Origin: a virus
Length of the DNA: 20,712 nt
Virus record (IMG/VR): IMGVR_UViG_3300017788_000219
Coordinates: 1-20,712 of that record
Reading direction: 5' to 3' (one strand)
In this document: positions 1 to 9,200 of the stretch, in pieces
Layout of the letters: every line of letters starts with the position of its first letter
Numbering within the stretch: position 1 is the first letter of the stretch
Notes under the pieces: model-generated
What the model was told of the DNA's origin: nothing
The model's database searches: none
What the model saw: the letters and a program-made list of their open reading frames with translations, nothing else
Translations under genes and position numbers: made by a program

Positions 1-499
1 CAGCAGCTTCTGCAGCTGGTGTTACTTCAGTAGCAGCAACTTCTTGAGTTGCTACAGGTGTTTCTGCTGGGGTTGAAAGCTCAGATGCCTCTTCCACAGT
101 AGTTGACGTTTCGGCCATTGGCTTATCCTCTTCTTTTTCTTTTTCTTTTTCGATGACTGGAGCAGCAGGAGCCTCTTCAGGCATTTCCTTCTCCTCTTTA
201 TCATCGTCAGAATCGGTTTTGCCTTCAGGCATTTCTTCCTTCATTTCGTCACCCTTAACACGCATTGCGGCTTCTGCAGCGCGAGCAGCAAGCTCTTGAG
301 CTTGTGCTTCACGACGAGAAATTTCACCACGTACTGTGTCAAGCATGTCTGCCAATGAGGTCATGGCGTCTACTGTCTGCGGAGTTGGATCCTCCTTTTC
401 AACCGTTTCGAATTCGCTGACGATAGCACTCTGTAACTCGACAAGCTTTTCAGCGTCGAGTTCAGAAAGCTGGTCTAGCATTTCTTTTATACGGTCCAC
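1..499 (-). CDS. Probable major capsid protein, N-terminal part (partial, runs off left edge)
   Basis: The frame is open from a GTG at 499 to the window edge (166 codons). The GTG is chosen because GGAGGAGGG (511-503) lies upstream with a 7-nt gap after GGAGG. The product begins MDRIKEMLDQLSELDAEKL and is strongly alpha-helical and charged to about residue 85 (helix ending near EAAMRVKGDE). It continues into a low-complexity Glu/Lys/Pro/Ala/Thr stretch that includes an EKEKEKEE run. Actinophage HK97-fold capsid proteins often start with such a scaffold-like coiled-coil region, removed by the prohead protease before the capsid core. The gene directly follows the protease gene, as expected for a capsid gene. 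The HK97 core itself is outside the window, so a separate scaffold protein is the main alternative. Seen: frame, ribosome site, coiled-coil composition. Inferred: capsid identity. Confidence 0.7.
   Translation of the reverse strand, partial: MDRIKEMLDQLSELDAEKLVELQSAIVSEFETVEKEDPTPQTVDAMTSLADMLDTVRGEISRREAQAQELAARAAEAAMRVKGDEMKEEMPEGKTDSDDDKEEKEMPEEAPAAPVIEKEKEKEEDKPMAETSTTVEEASELSTPAETPVATQEVAATEVTPAAEAA
131..151. repeat. TTCTTT hexamer tandem repeat (copy 1)
   Basis: About 3.5 copies of TTCTTT lie inside the capsid N-terminal region and encode alternating Glu/Lys. The same 21-base string recurs at 19071-19091, where another frame encodes poly-Lys. Simple repeats of this kind can change length by slippage. 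Confidence 0.7.
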
Positions 500-502
500 T
501 GT

Positions 503-511
503 CCCTCCTCC
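503..511 (-). promoter_or_regulatory. Strong ribosome binding site that sets the GTG start of the capsid gene
   Basis: Read on the minus strand this is GGAGGAGGG, 3-7 nt from the GTG at 499 depending on register. It decides the non-ATG start and suggests high translation, fitting a capsid gene. Confidence 0.8.
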
Positions 512-619
512 GGGCCAGTCATGATGAACAAGATTTGTTAGTTCATCTCGCTAATCAGTCCAAGGCCGAGGGACTCTACGCGGTTTGCGTGGAGGCACTC
601 TACCTGGATTGAATAATAC

Positions 620-625
620 ATTATA
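620..625 (-). promoter_or_regulatory. Candidate -10 box (TATAAT) for the capsid gene
   Basis: A perfect TATAAT on the minus strand sits just past the protease stop codon, about 120 nt upstream of the capsid GTG. No convincing -35 hexamer lies 16-18 nt upstream, so this is only a candidate for extra capsid transcription. Confidence 0.3.
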
Positions 626-627
626 TT

Positions 628-3600
628 TTAAGTTAGGAGTCGGAGAAGTTTACTCAATTCTGAGGAAATCTCAGCTTGAGAGAAGTAATCTCCACCTGAC
701 ATAAACGACTTGAGTCCTGTCGTCGCCTCATCAGCCTCGTCCTTTCCTATCTTTTCTTCCACCCTTGGGATCATATCTTCGATAAGACCTTTTAAGGCCG
801 GAGGAAGATCACTATAACGGACCTTCTCCGTGTCGCTTCCAAACGGCAATGGGAGGTTTGCAATGGTCTCTCCCAAGGCTCGTGCCGAGGTGCGAATATT
901 TTCTAGTGCGTCTGGGTTAAGTGCACGGGTATCAATTCTGTCAACTATCGAGATAACGTCGCCTGCGGCTCTCGCTGCCTCCATGTAGTTTCCAGCGTAA
1001 TCAAGGTTTTCAGCCTCTTCGATCTTCTTGATTGTTCGGTCTAGTCCAGCGTCACCGAGGTTCTGCTTTATACGAGCTAGGACCTGGCGAAACTTACCTT
1101 TAGCATCACGCGGCTGAGTCTTGCCAGGGAGGTACTTGCCTTCTCCGACCTGCTCAATTTTTCCAAACTCAGCCGCTGATGCTTTTCCCAAGTCGTTTGA
1201 CTCCTCGTTGGAAAGCTCGGCTTCCGTTGATTTTAAGTTTGTAATCATCGCGATACGGTCACGTAGATAGGCAACTTCCTCACCTAACTCCTGACTTGAT
1301 AATGACTTCCACTTTTCTGGAACTAGGTCATAGCGGCCTAGAGAGCGAGCACGCTTCATTATGTGGCGTCTAACCGCTGCACGCTTACCTGGCTTTGAGC
1401 GTCCATATGCCTGGATGGAATCCTTAAGGGAGTCAACCGAGGTAATTGGATATGAGCCATCAGGAAGGGCGTAACCCTTCTTTGCAAGTTGCTGGCGTTT
1501 CTCGCGGGAGATGTAGCCAAACTCGTCATCAAACTTTTGTACTCCAAAAACTCTAGAGTACAAAGCATCTGCACGAGCGGAAAGCTCTGCAGCGTGTGCC
1601 TCCTTTAACGCTGTAAAGCGCTCACGAGCAACGTCCGCTTTTGATGAAAGTTCAGCTTGTTCTAACTGCTCCAGTTTTTGTACACGAGAGACCAAATCTG
1701 CAATTGGATCCGCCTTCATGCGTGCAAGAACACCTGCGCCAGCCGCAACAAGTGCCATAACCGCACCTGAGGCTACGCGGGCACGTGCAATAGGGAACCC
1801 TGGAACATTTACCTGGCAAACCGCTACAAGCTCAAGTTTACCGTTAATTGGACGCCAGTCACCAGAAGGTGCAGACGCGCGAACTGCGCGAACCTGCTCT
1901 GGCGTAGTTCCTGGACGTAAAGCTCCAGATACCCAAATACCAAAGGAGTCTTCTCCGGCATGAACGTCCGCGAATGCAGACGCGGTATCGTCGTAGTGAC
2001 GTACCGCCTCTTGGGCAGAAGCCTCAAGTGAGGCATGTCCGCCTGCTAAAGTTAGTTGACCGACAGGAATATCTGTCCCGTCATCTGTGCGAACTACACC
2101 TGTATGGAAGTATGCGTAGTTGCTTCTTGAGCGTGGTGGTTTTGTTCCAAATGACATTCCAATGTGATCAACGTGCCACGCCGCGATATGACCAAACACA
2201 CGACCTTCGTCGTCAACGGTCAATGGAGTTGGCTTGTCGAGTTGCGGATTGTCAAACCACGAACGCGGTGGTACGACTGGGATTGATCCTGCCACTAAGC
2301 CACAGGCAACAAGCGCTGAAGCTTCTACAGGATCCATCTCGTCGACATAAATGCCGTCCGGGATGATCACTGTTTCCTCCTGATTCTCGTCTTCGACGAG
2401 GTAGATTTGGCATTCTTGGAATGCCGGTTTTGGTACAATTGTCACTGCCATAACTCGCGCATGCGAGATCACAAGTTTCTCAGTTCCAATCTTACCACTG
2501 TCTTTTTCGGCCAGTTCAGGCAATTCTTGACTTGCCTCAAACTGATCGAGATCCGCAGAAACTCCACGGATAAAACCATTACGTATTAAACGCTCGGCTT
2601 CCTTACCATATTCGCCAGAGTCAAACACACCGTGCGCGTTGCCGATACCACCTTCTACGCGTTCCATGTGATCAATACGTCCAACTACAACTGATCCATT
2701 GTGCCCTTCTCCAGTTTCAATTTGCCACATCAGTGGTAAAGGCAGTTCACGAATTTCTATCGCACCTTTCTTAAAGGTACGTCCATCGCCAGTCTCGATC
2801 TCCTCTGGAATTACCAAAGGAATCTTAAACTTGGCTCCTTCTGTCATAATCTCTTCGTCAAGATGTCCTGCCGCGGTAAGAACACGGCGGCGAGCATCTG
2901 CTGCTCGAGCAGAAAGAATTGATGACTCTAAAATTTCATCTACAGAAAGAAGACCTTTCCTCTTTCCAATGTTGTTTTTACTACCTGGCCAGGTACCTGT
3001 CATCTCCTTGTGACGAAGAGCGCAGTACCCTTTAGCGCGAGGACCCATGTACTTCTTAAGGTTGCGGTAACAGCGCGTCCAATCACCTGGAGTATTCCAA
3101 CGAATCTTTATAACTCCGCCTTTACCGATTGTCCAGTAGCGACGTAAGTTCTCTGCGTTTCCTCTATTACGATCTAAGCCACCAGCCGCAGTTAGGAACA
3201 TTCCATTTTTACCATTCCAAAGAACTGTAATAAACTCAAAGTCCTTTACAGATGCAGTTACTGGAGTGATTCCATCAACTTGCTCGATAACTGTTTTAAG
3301 AGATGCGCCATCAAGAGGTACTACAGGAGGTGGAGTTGCAGACTTCATATCAGCGAGTATTTGCTCGTCACGCACCCACTTTTTATCCTTGCGGGTATAC
3401 GTCATCGCATCAGTTGATGTAGAGCTAGCTGGGACTAGTGACACTAACTCATAGACAGCGCTAGGGTCCGTATCTGAAACGATTGCAAAAAACACAGGTT
3501 GAACGTCTGAGGTTTCAGGTGACATCTCCTTAGACTCACCTGGAGAAGCAGCGCTGGTTATAGGCTGGTAGTACATTTTGTTTGGGTAGTAGTATTCGCC

Positions 3601-5253
3601 GTCTGAACCTTTAACCTTCTTGTTTAAGAAACTTGCAAGAGCTGGGTGTTTATACGGATCAAGCTTAAGCTTAACTCCAGTTAACTTTTCTAGCTCTTTA
3701 AGATAAGGACTCTTTGAAACTTTTTCTATCTGATTTTTTCCAGTAATAACCTTCGGGCCAGATCCGTCCGAGCGAGACTCAAACCCTTCTGTCTTATTTG
3801 CATCAAATGCGTCCCGTTGAGATTTTACCCAGCCTGGCCAATCACCAAGTACCTTTCCCATATCTTCAGAAGTCATTGCTGGAAGAGTTCCAGGAATCTT
3901 AGCTCCAGGACGATCAATTGGAACACGAGGTTCGCCAAGAATGCCTGATGTATCAAGAGGAGTTATATCCATGGGCGCAGTTTTTTGTGCGCTAACTGAA
4001 GACTCTGGTTCTGTTGCAGTTGCAGGAACGTCTACTATATCTCCTGAATCAAGTTTTACTCTAACACTTTGCTTTTCAGGATCAATTGCTACTATGCTAC
4101 CAGATCCGCGTTTGGCGTCTCCACCAACAACTACACGCGATCCTTGCTTTGAAAATCTGCCAGTTTTGTCGCGTACTTGTTTTGCAGCTTTTTCAGATCT
4201 TTCCTCAGGAGTGTAAATTCCGTCTCCTTCGGTTTTGTCTTCAGTGGCAGCGGCTACAAGTGAATCTATAAATTCTAAGTCTAGCTCGCTAGCGGCAGCT
4301 GCAAATAACTCGGCTTCCTCTTCATCAATCTCAAAGATTGAAACTGGTCTAAATGGATCTTCTTGGAAGCACGCGCTTAAAAAGAATGCAGACTCTGCGT
4401 CAATTTCAATGTGAACCTTTTCTACTGAAAGGTCTTGCTCATCGTCTAATGCCATGTCATAGCTAGTAAGGTCTTGGTTTACGTCGTCTAGTGTATTCCA
4501 AGTTCCGCCGTCCCAAACCTTAACGTCGTAGTTCTCATCGATCTTGTATAGGCGATCAATTCCAGAGCCGTCCATGCGCATACGAGCAATGAACTCAACT
4601 GCTTCTAAATTATGCTCAAATGCGCCTAAGTCCGTAGGGTATTGAGTGTTAACTGCATAATCAAATTCGTCCTCGTGGTATGAGCTTTCTGCATATCCAT
4701 CTGCCCTTAATGACTTTTTGTTTTCTCTTTCGACGATGGCACGCGCCCAACGCCACGCGGTGTCGCCACCCCAGAGAGCCCACGCAATACGCCCATTTGA
4801 CGGAAAACCGTCTTCTCCTGGCGAGTAGCCTTTTGCCTTCTTATCAACCTCATGACGAGGGAAATACTTCGCAATATGACGGACCTTTTCAATTCCAATT
4901 TGTCCTCCTCTTGAAAGAGTGCGGGCCGTGTTGAGACCTACTGAAGTTCCTCCGCGCTTATGCTCCTTGCGCCACTCAAGAGCTCTCTTTGCCTCCTCTT
5001 GAGCGCCTTTAGGAATTGTATATAAGCGACGAGCGCCACCGACCACACTTACGTCTAATGTAACAAGAGCGGCACTAGCTAATTCAAGTTGTGATTCAGT
5101 AATATCTAGATCTTCATCGCTCCATGTAGCAGAGGCAGTTAATGAAGATAAAACTCCTTGATTAACAACTAAGTTTTCCTCAGAGTTAATTACAACACCT
5201 TGGGTGTCATTTGAAAAAAGAACAAGAGGTCCGCTTTTTCCTACTACATTCAT
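628..5253 (-). CDS. Giant multidomain capsid maturation (prohead) protease, 1541 residues
   Basis: Domains in order: residues 72-180, a conserved phage domain ending RIAWALWGGD; 360-410, an SH3/KOW-like segment; 685-760, a second conserved domain (AENLRRYWTIG, TPGDWTRCYRNLKKY, RAKGYCALRHKEMTG); 795-955, the HK97-type prohead protease with candidate catalytic His851 (EGHNGSVVVGRID) and Ser899 (IRGVSADL); 1015-1155, a domain with GHIAAW, PPRSRSNYAYFHTG and GIWVSGALRPG typical of actinophage capsid proteases; 1160-1235, hydrophobic then coiled coil; 1243-1316, a DUF6582-like domain (KKGYALPDGSYPI, RAAVRRHIMKRARSLG); 1378-1440, a conserved QPRDAKGKFR helical segment. Ordinary prohead proteases are about 200 residues, so this is a large fusion. 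The ATG overlaps the upstream stop as ATGA. The protease is expected to process capsid and scaffold during head assembly. Its class is well supported; roles of the other domains are unknown. Confidence 0.85.
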   Translation of the reverse strand: MNVVGKSGPLVLFSNDTQGVVINSEENLVVNQGVLSSLTASATWSDEDLDITESQLELASAALVTLDVSVVGGARRLYTIPKGAQEEAKRALEWRKEHKRGGTSVGLNTARTLSRGGQIGIEKVRHIAKYFPRHEVDKKAKGYSPGEDGFPSNGRIAWALWGGDTAWRWARAIVERENKKSLRADGYAESSYHEDEFDYAVNTQYPTDLGAFEHNLEAVEFIARMRMDGSGIDRLYKIDENYDVKVWDGGTWNTLDDVNQDLTSYDMALDDEQDLSVEKVHIEIDAESAFFLSACFQEDPFRPVSIFEIDEEEAELFAAAASELDLEFIDSLVAAATEDKTEGDGIYTPEERSEKAAKQVRDKTGRFSKQGSRVVVGGDAKRGSGSIVAIDPEKQSVRVKLDSGDIVDVPATATEPESSVSAQKTAPMDITPLDTSGILGEPRVPIDRPGAKIPGTLPAMTSEDMGKVLGDWPGWVKSQRDAFDANKTEGFESRSDGSGPKVITGKNQIEKVSKSPYLKELEKLTGVKLKLDPYKHPALASFLNKKVKGSDGEYYYPNKMYYQPITSAASPGESKEMSPETSDVQPVFFAIVSDTDPSAVYELVSLVPASSTSTDAMTYTRKDKKWVRDEQILADMKSATPPPVVPLDGASLKTVIEQVDGITPVTASVKDFEFITVLWNGKNGMFLTAAGGLDRNRGNAENLRRYWTIGKGGVIKIRWNTPGDWTRCYRNLKKYMGPRAKGYCALRHKEMTGTWPGSKNNIGKRKGLLSVDEILESSILSARAADARRRVLTAAGHLDEEIMTEGAKFKIPLVIPEEIETGDGRTFKKGAIEIRELPLPLMWQIETGEGHNGSVVVGRIDHMERVEGGIGNAHGVFDSGEYGKEAERLIRNGFIRGVSADLDQFEASQELPELAEKDSGKIGTEKLVISHARVMAVTIVPKPAFQECQIYLVEDENQEETVIIPDGIYVDEMDPVEASALVACGLVAGSIPVVPPRSWFDNPQLDKPTPLTVDDEGRVFGHIAAWHVDHIGMSFGTKPPRSRSNYAYFHTGVVRTDDGTDIPVGQLTLAGGHASLEASAQEAVRHYDDTASAFADVHAGEDSFGIWVSGALRPGTTPEQVRAVRASAPSGDWRPINGKLELVAVCQVNVPGFPIARARVASGAVMALVAAGAGVLARMKADPIADLVSRVQKLEQLEQAELSSKADVARERFTALKEAHAAELSARADALYSRVFGVQKFDDEFGYISREKRQQLAKKGYALPDGSYPITSVDSLKDSIQAYGRSKPGKRAAVRRHIMKRARSLGRYDLVPEKWKSLSSQELGEEVAYLRDRIAMITNLKSTEAELSNEESNDLGKASAAEFGKIEQVGEGKYLPGKTQPRDAKGKFRQVLARIKQNLGDAGLDRTIKKIEEAENLDYAGNYMEAARAAGDVISIVDRIDTRALNPDALENIRTSARALGETIANLPLPFGSDTEKVRYSDLPPALKGLIEDMIPRVEEKIGKDEADEATTGLKSFMSGGDYFSQAEISSELSKLLRLLT

Positions 5254-6200
5254 GCCTGCTCTTTTCCTGTCTCATCAGTGACTGGTCCGCCCGCAATCCA
5301 TGCATCGCATGTGCGCGAGGCGGCACACTTAAAGTCAAGGGCCTCGCAATATCCTAATTCGCCTTGAACCACCACGTCATAGGAATCTTCAACGTTTCCG
5401 TCCCCTTGCTGTAGGCCCTGAGCAATACAGTCCTTCATCTTAGAGGTAACGATAAATGCAGCGCAGTTACCGCATCTGCTTGTTTTAGCGTCCTCGCTAG
5501 ATACATTCCAACGAGTTGCCTTTTCCTTCCAAAACTCGTCATTAGGCTCCTGTGGATTTAGTGGACCATACCCTATGTTGTCAATTGCATTTTGGCGGTT
5601 TTTAAGATTTAGTTGAATATCCTGAGTTGCAGGAGGGCAGGCGTCTCCATCTGCCGCCGCAACGACTGGCTCTTCGGCTGTCTGCTTATCAAGGTATCTA
5701 ACAATGTGACCATACGGGCCGTTAGGATCAATAGGCCCTAGTGCAGCAAAGACAAGCTCCAACATACCTGGAGCAGTTATCTTTTGGTCCGGATCGTCAC
5801 TTGAAAGCTGGTCATACAAGTCAGGATAGTCAAAGAATACTTGGTCAATGTCATCATAGGTACCAACATCAATTTGCTGGCTGTTATCATTGTATGTAGC
5901 TTCACGAGAACGTCTTAGCTGTACCTTCTCAGAGGAGACTGCTAATTTTATATTTGACTCTTCAAATGCCTCAGAAAATCTAAAGGTGCTTAAGTTAACT
6001 GTTGCTATTGAAAGAAGGTCTTCTACCTTTAGCTTACGGTCTTTTACAACTTTTTCCATAAGCATCTTTACTCGCCTGGTTGGATTAAAAATCTCTGCAT
6101 CTTTGTCTTCAAAGACGTATACAAACTTTTTATCATCTGCAACTATAGAAAAAACATGGTTGTTACTAACTAACTCATAAGCTCTAATTACTTTTACCAT
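5250..6200 (-). CDS. Cys-rich head-module protein of unknown function, 316 residues
   Basis: The ATG at 6200 has AAGGAG about 7 nt upstream, overlapping the stop of the 1850-residue gene. The last codons overlap the protease start by 4 nt. The N-terminal 150 residues are acidic and mixed alpha/beta without a family I recognise. The C-terminal part (residues 228-303) carries six cysteines: Cys243 and Cys246 (RCGNCAAF), Cys258 (MKDCIAQG), Cys285 (GYCEAL), Cys292 (FKCAAS) and Cys298 (RTCDAWIAGGP). I associate this pattern with phage structural proteins, including T4-like cyanophage ones, where it resembles a high-potential iron-sulfur protein fold. Metal or Fe-S binding is an inference. Its place between head genes suggests a virion or head-assembly role. 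Confidence 0.75.
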   Translation of the reverse strand: MVKVIRAYELVSNNHVFSIVADDKKFVYVFEDKDAEIFNPTRRVKMLMEKVVKDRKLKVEDLLSIATVNLSTFRFSEAFEESNIKLAVSSEKVQLRRSREATYNDNSQQIDVGTYDDIDQVFFDYPDLYDQLSSDDPDQKITAPGMLELVFAALGPIDPNGPYGHIVRYLDKQTAEEPVVAAADGDACPPATQDIQLNLKNRQNAIDNIGYGPLNPQEPNDEFWKEKATRWNVSSEDAKTSRCGNCAAFIVTSKMKDCIAQGLQQGDGNVEDSYDVVVQGELGYCEALDFKCAASRTCDAWIAGGPVTDETGKEQA

Positions 6201-6211
6201 AGTGTCTCTCC

Positions 6212-9200
6212 TTAGTTCCAGTATCCTAGTCGCAAGGCATTTTCAAGTGCCTTGTACTCTTGGCTGCTCTTAGATATTAGATTATTTAATCGCGAGGATA
6301 CAGCGTCTTTAAACGCGTCATAGGTTCCCCATTTTTCAATGATCTTATCCATCTCAAAACCTTTAGGTTGGTATAAAGGATTTGAAAGATTATCTGTAAT
6401 ATTCTTGATTTGGTGCCTATAGATCTTTAGTAAATCTCCAGTTCCGATTTTGTTTATAAGAATAGGCATGTAGTTTTGGTATGCGTCTGACCCTGCAAAA
6501 CTATCAGAGTCAATTAAAAAGTCTTCAATGCGCGTTTCATCTTTTTTAATTTCACCTAAAGTATTGTCAACTGGAAACACGCGTAATTTTCCGGTAGACT
6601 TATCAAAAGCTATCATGTAATTTCCGTCGTGACGGTCTACATTGTTTGAAAGAATATCGAATATAGACATTCTTATGATGTCCTCAGGATTGTCTAATAG
6701 TTCTACAAATCTTTGATCATCCAGTAGTCTAGTTATTGTCCCGCTAGCGTCTGGTATACCATTTCTAGTGCCTGGTCCAGCGTTAACTGCTCTACTAACC
6801 AAAGGTACGTTTGACCCGGCTTCACTCATAACAACAAGATTTTGCTGATTCTTTGCAGCACGAACGTCGTGAATTCCTTGCATACCAGCGGCTCTAAAGA
6901 TTATTGACGCTTCTAACTCGGTGATTCCAGCAGGAGTCTCTGAGTAGTCTGAAGAGTACTCATCGTTTTTTACGTAGAATTTTTGTCCGCTTGCAATGTG
7001 TGTAACCTGGAACATACCATATTCATCATTTACTCCAAGACCATTAAGTCTTTCCACTTCAAAACCTGCTTCTGCTATTTTTGAAGTGTCTCCGCTGGCT
7101 GCGGCACTAAAATCATCAACAGTAAACTCTGACAACACATTTGCAGAGTTAAACGGATCTGAATGTCCATGATCTGCACGATACTCGTTTGAAAGACCGT
7201 CACGTAGACGAAATACATCATCAAGTGAAAGACTTCTATTCTTGTTTAGCATCTGTCTAGACACATAGTCGTTTAAGGCATTTTTAGCATCTACAGAAAG
7301 AACCGCTAGTGACCTGTTATTTCGCAGTGCATCTTTGATTTGACTGTAGTACGGAGAAATTACTCCATCGTTTCTAAACTCGTCTGACTCTATAACAGAA
7401 AGACCCTGAGATGAAACGCTAGGCATATTTTGCTTTGACAAAACGCGTTTACGTGCATTTTTTATTTGGTTGTAGTTTATAGCTTGTATCTGTTCGCGCG
7501 CCTTGGGATTAAGATGCTTTACCCCTGACCAGCCAGTGTCCATCATTACAGTTTTACCAAGCCATTTTCCTTTTTCAGGATCCTTTTCTGGGTCCCACCC
7601 GACAAGAGCAAACTCTAGAGGTGTTGGCAGGATAGAAAGATTGTAGCTACCATCATTAAGTTTAGCTCTATCCATGCGATACTTAAGTACATCTAACTGT
7701 ACATTTTCTAAGTCTGTTCTTGCTTGGCGACGCAGTTTTTGCATAATATTTACCACGTCCGTAGAGTTAGTCCAATTGTACCCTGTAAGTGCCCAAACAA
7801 ATCCACCTTGATATTCTCCACCACCAGCAGCACCAACATATACTTTTTCTATTCCATTTGCAGCATACCAGTTTTCTACCCAGCGATTATATGCAGATCC
7901 AAATCCTTTTTGCTTTAATTCCTTGTTGTATAGAGCCATAAATTCTGCATAACCTGACTTAGAAACTTCAATAACGTTACCGTCTCTGTCAAGTTTACGT
8001 TTTATTTTTATAGATCTTTTAGCTCTACCTATAGGTCTTCCATTAACATCACGTATGTCAAGAGAAATACCAAAAGCTACACTTGCCTTTCCATTATCCA
8101 TATCTTGTTTACTTGGATTATTGTATGAATTTTCTAAATCAACATCAATACTAACGTCTCTTACTTTAAGAGTATAAAAGTCGCCCCCGAAAGATATGCC
8201 AGAGCGATCACCATAAGCATCACCAATAAGTCTTTTAATTTCATCTTTTATTTCGTTTACTTCTCTAGCCGAGCCGTCTTGATCTGCGAGAGAATACTTA
8301 TAAGCTAGTTGTTCTAATACATCAAGACTAACTCTGTCTTTTCCAGCCTTTGCAACTTCTGCGTCACGATCTTTCCATTCCGAGAAGTTTGACTGCACTG
8401 AATCTTCTCTTGTTTTTCCTTCTAAAAAGTCCGGACGAGCACTTTCATCGTTGACTCCTATAGTGTCACCTGAACGCGCAATTCTTGGAGCTGGAAGAAG
8501 TGGTCTGTCAAGACGTTGTTGTACATCAGTGGATGGCAACATTTCTTCTCGAGTAACAACAGCTGAAGCTCCGCCTGAATCAGTTGATATTGCGCGAACT
8601 TTACTTGCTGATCTTACCTGAGTTGTTCCATCATCAAACTTTATGCGCAGGTACTCTGGATTATTTTGTATTGCAGTGACAGTTCCAAGCTTTCCGTCCT
8701 TGATGGCTTGAACGCGCGCTCCCTTACCAACCACTGCTCCGCCACGAACAATCGTTGTGTTATTAGGTGAATATCCCGCTTCTTCTGGTCCTGGATACTG
8801 ATACTGTGGTGTTACAGGCGCTGGCTCAGAAGTCTCTGTTTCATCCTCTTCTGGCTCAGAAGACGTGTCATATATGCTAGCCCGTTCTTGAGGAGTAAGA
8901 TCTCTCCAGCCAGCTTGGCCAGCTCCTCTCGGGTCTGAAAACCATTCAGGCGAAACTGTAACTTGTGTAATTGAACCATTGCGTGCAACATAAAGATCTT
9001 CCCATGGATCTACGTATGCGAGTGACCCGTCGGAAGGCAGGTACGAAATCACGTTAACTCCGCTTGGAAATAAGTCATCGTCAACATCATAAAAATCTTT
9101 AATTGCGTCAACGTTTTCATTAAACATATTTGCCACTCGTGCTGGCTCTGGTGTTTGAGCTGGCTCGGGCGCTTCTTCAAAATCATTTGATTCGCTAAGG

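Larger units (their letters stand above)
500..627 (-). promoter_or_regulatory. Structured leader between protease and capsid genes
   Basis: This is the longest gap in the otherwise overlapping head operon. It holds three inverted repeats: GATGAAC (523-529) with GTTCATC (541-547), a perfect 7-bp stem; AGTCC (557-561) with GGACT (571-575); and CTCTACGC (574-581) with GCGTGGAG (587-594), one mismatch. The second and third overlap by 2 nt, so they may be alternative folds. The first lies 12 nt upstream of the capsid ribosome site. None is followed by a T-tract, so a simple terminator is unlikely. A leader that sets capsid level or mRNA stability is an inference. Confidence 0.45.

Noticed and set aside
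1537-1563. Inverted TTGTAC pair (CTTTTGTACTC and GAGTACAAAG)
   Set aside because: It lies inside a well-conserved coding part of the protease gene; single copies of this hexamer also occur by chance elsewhere in coding sequence.
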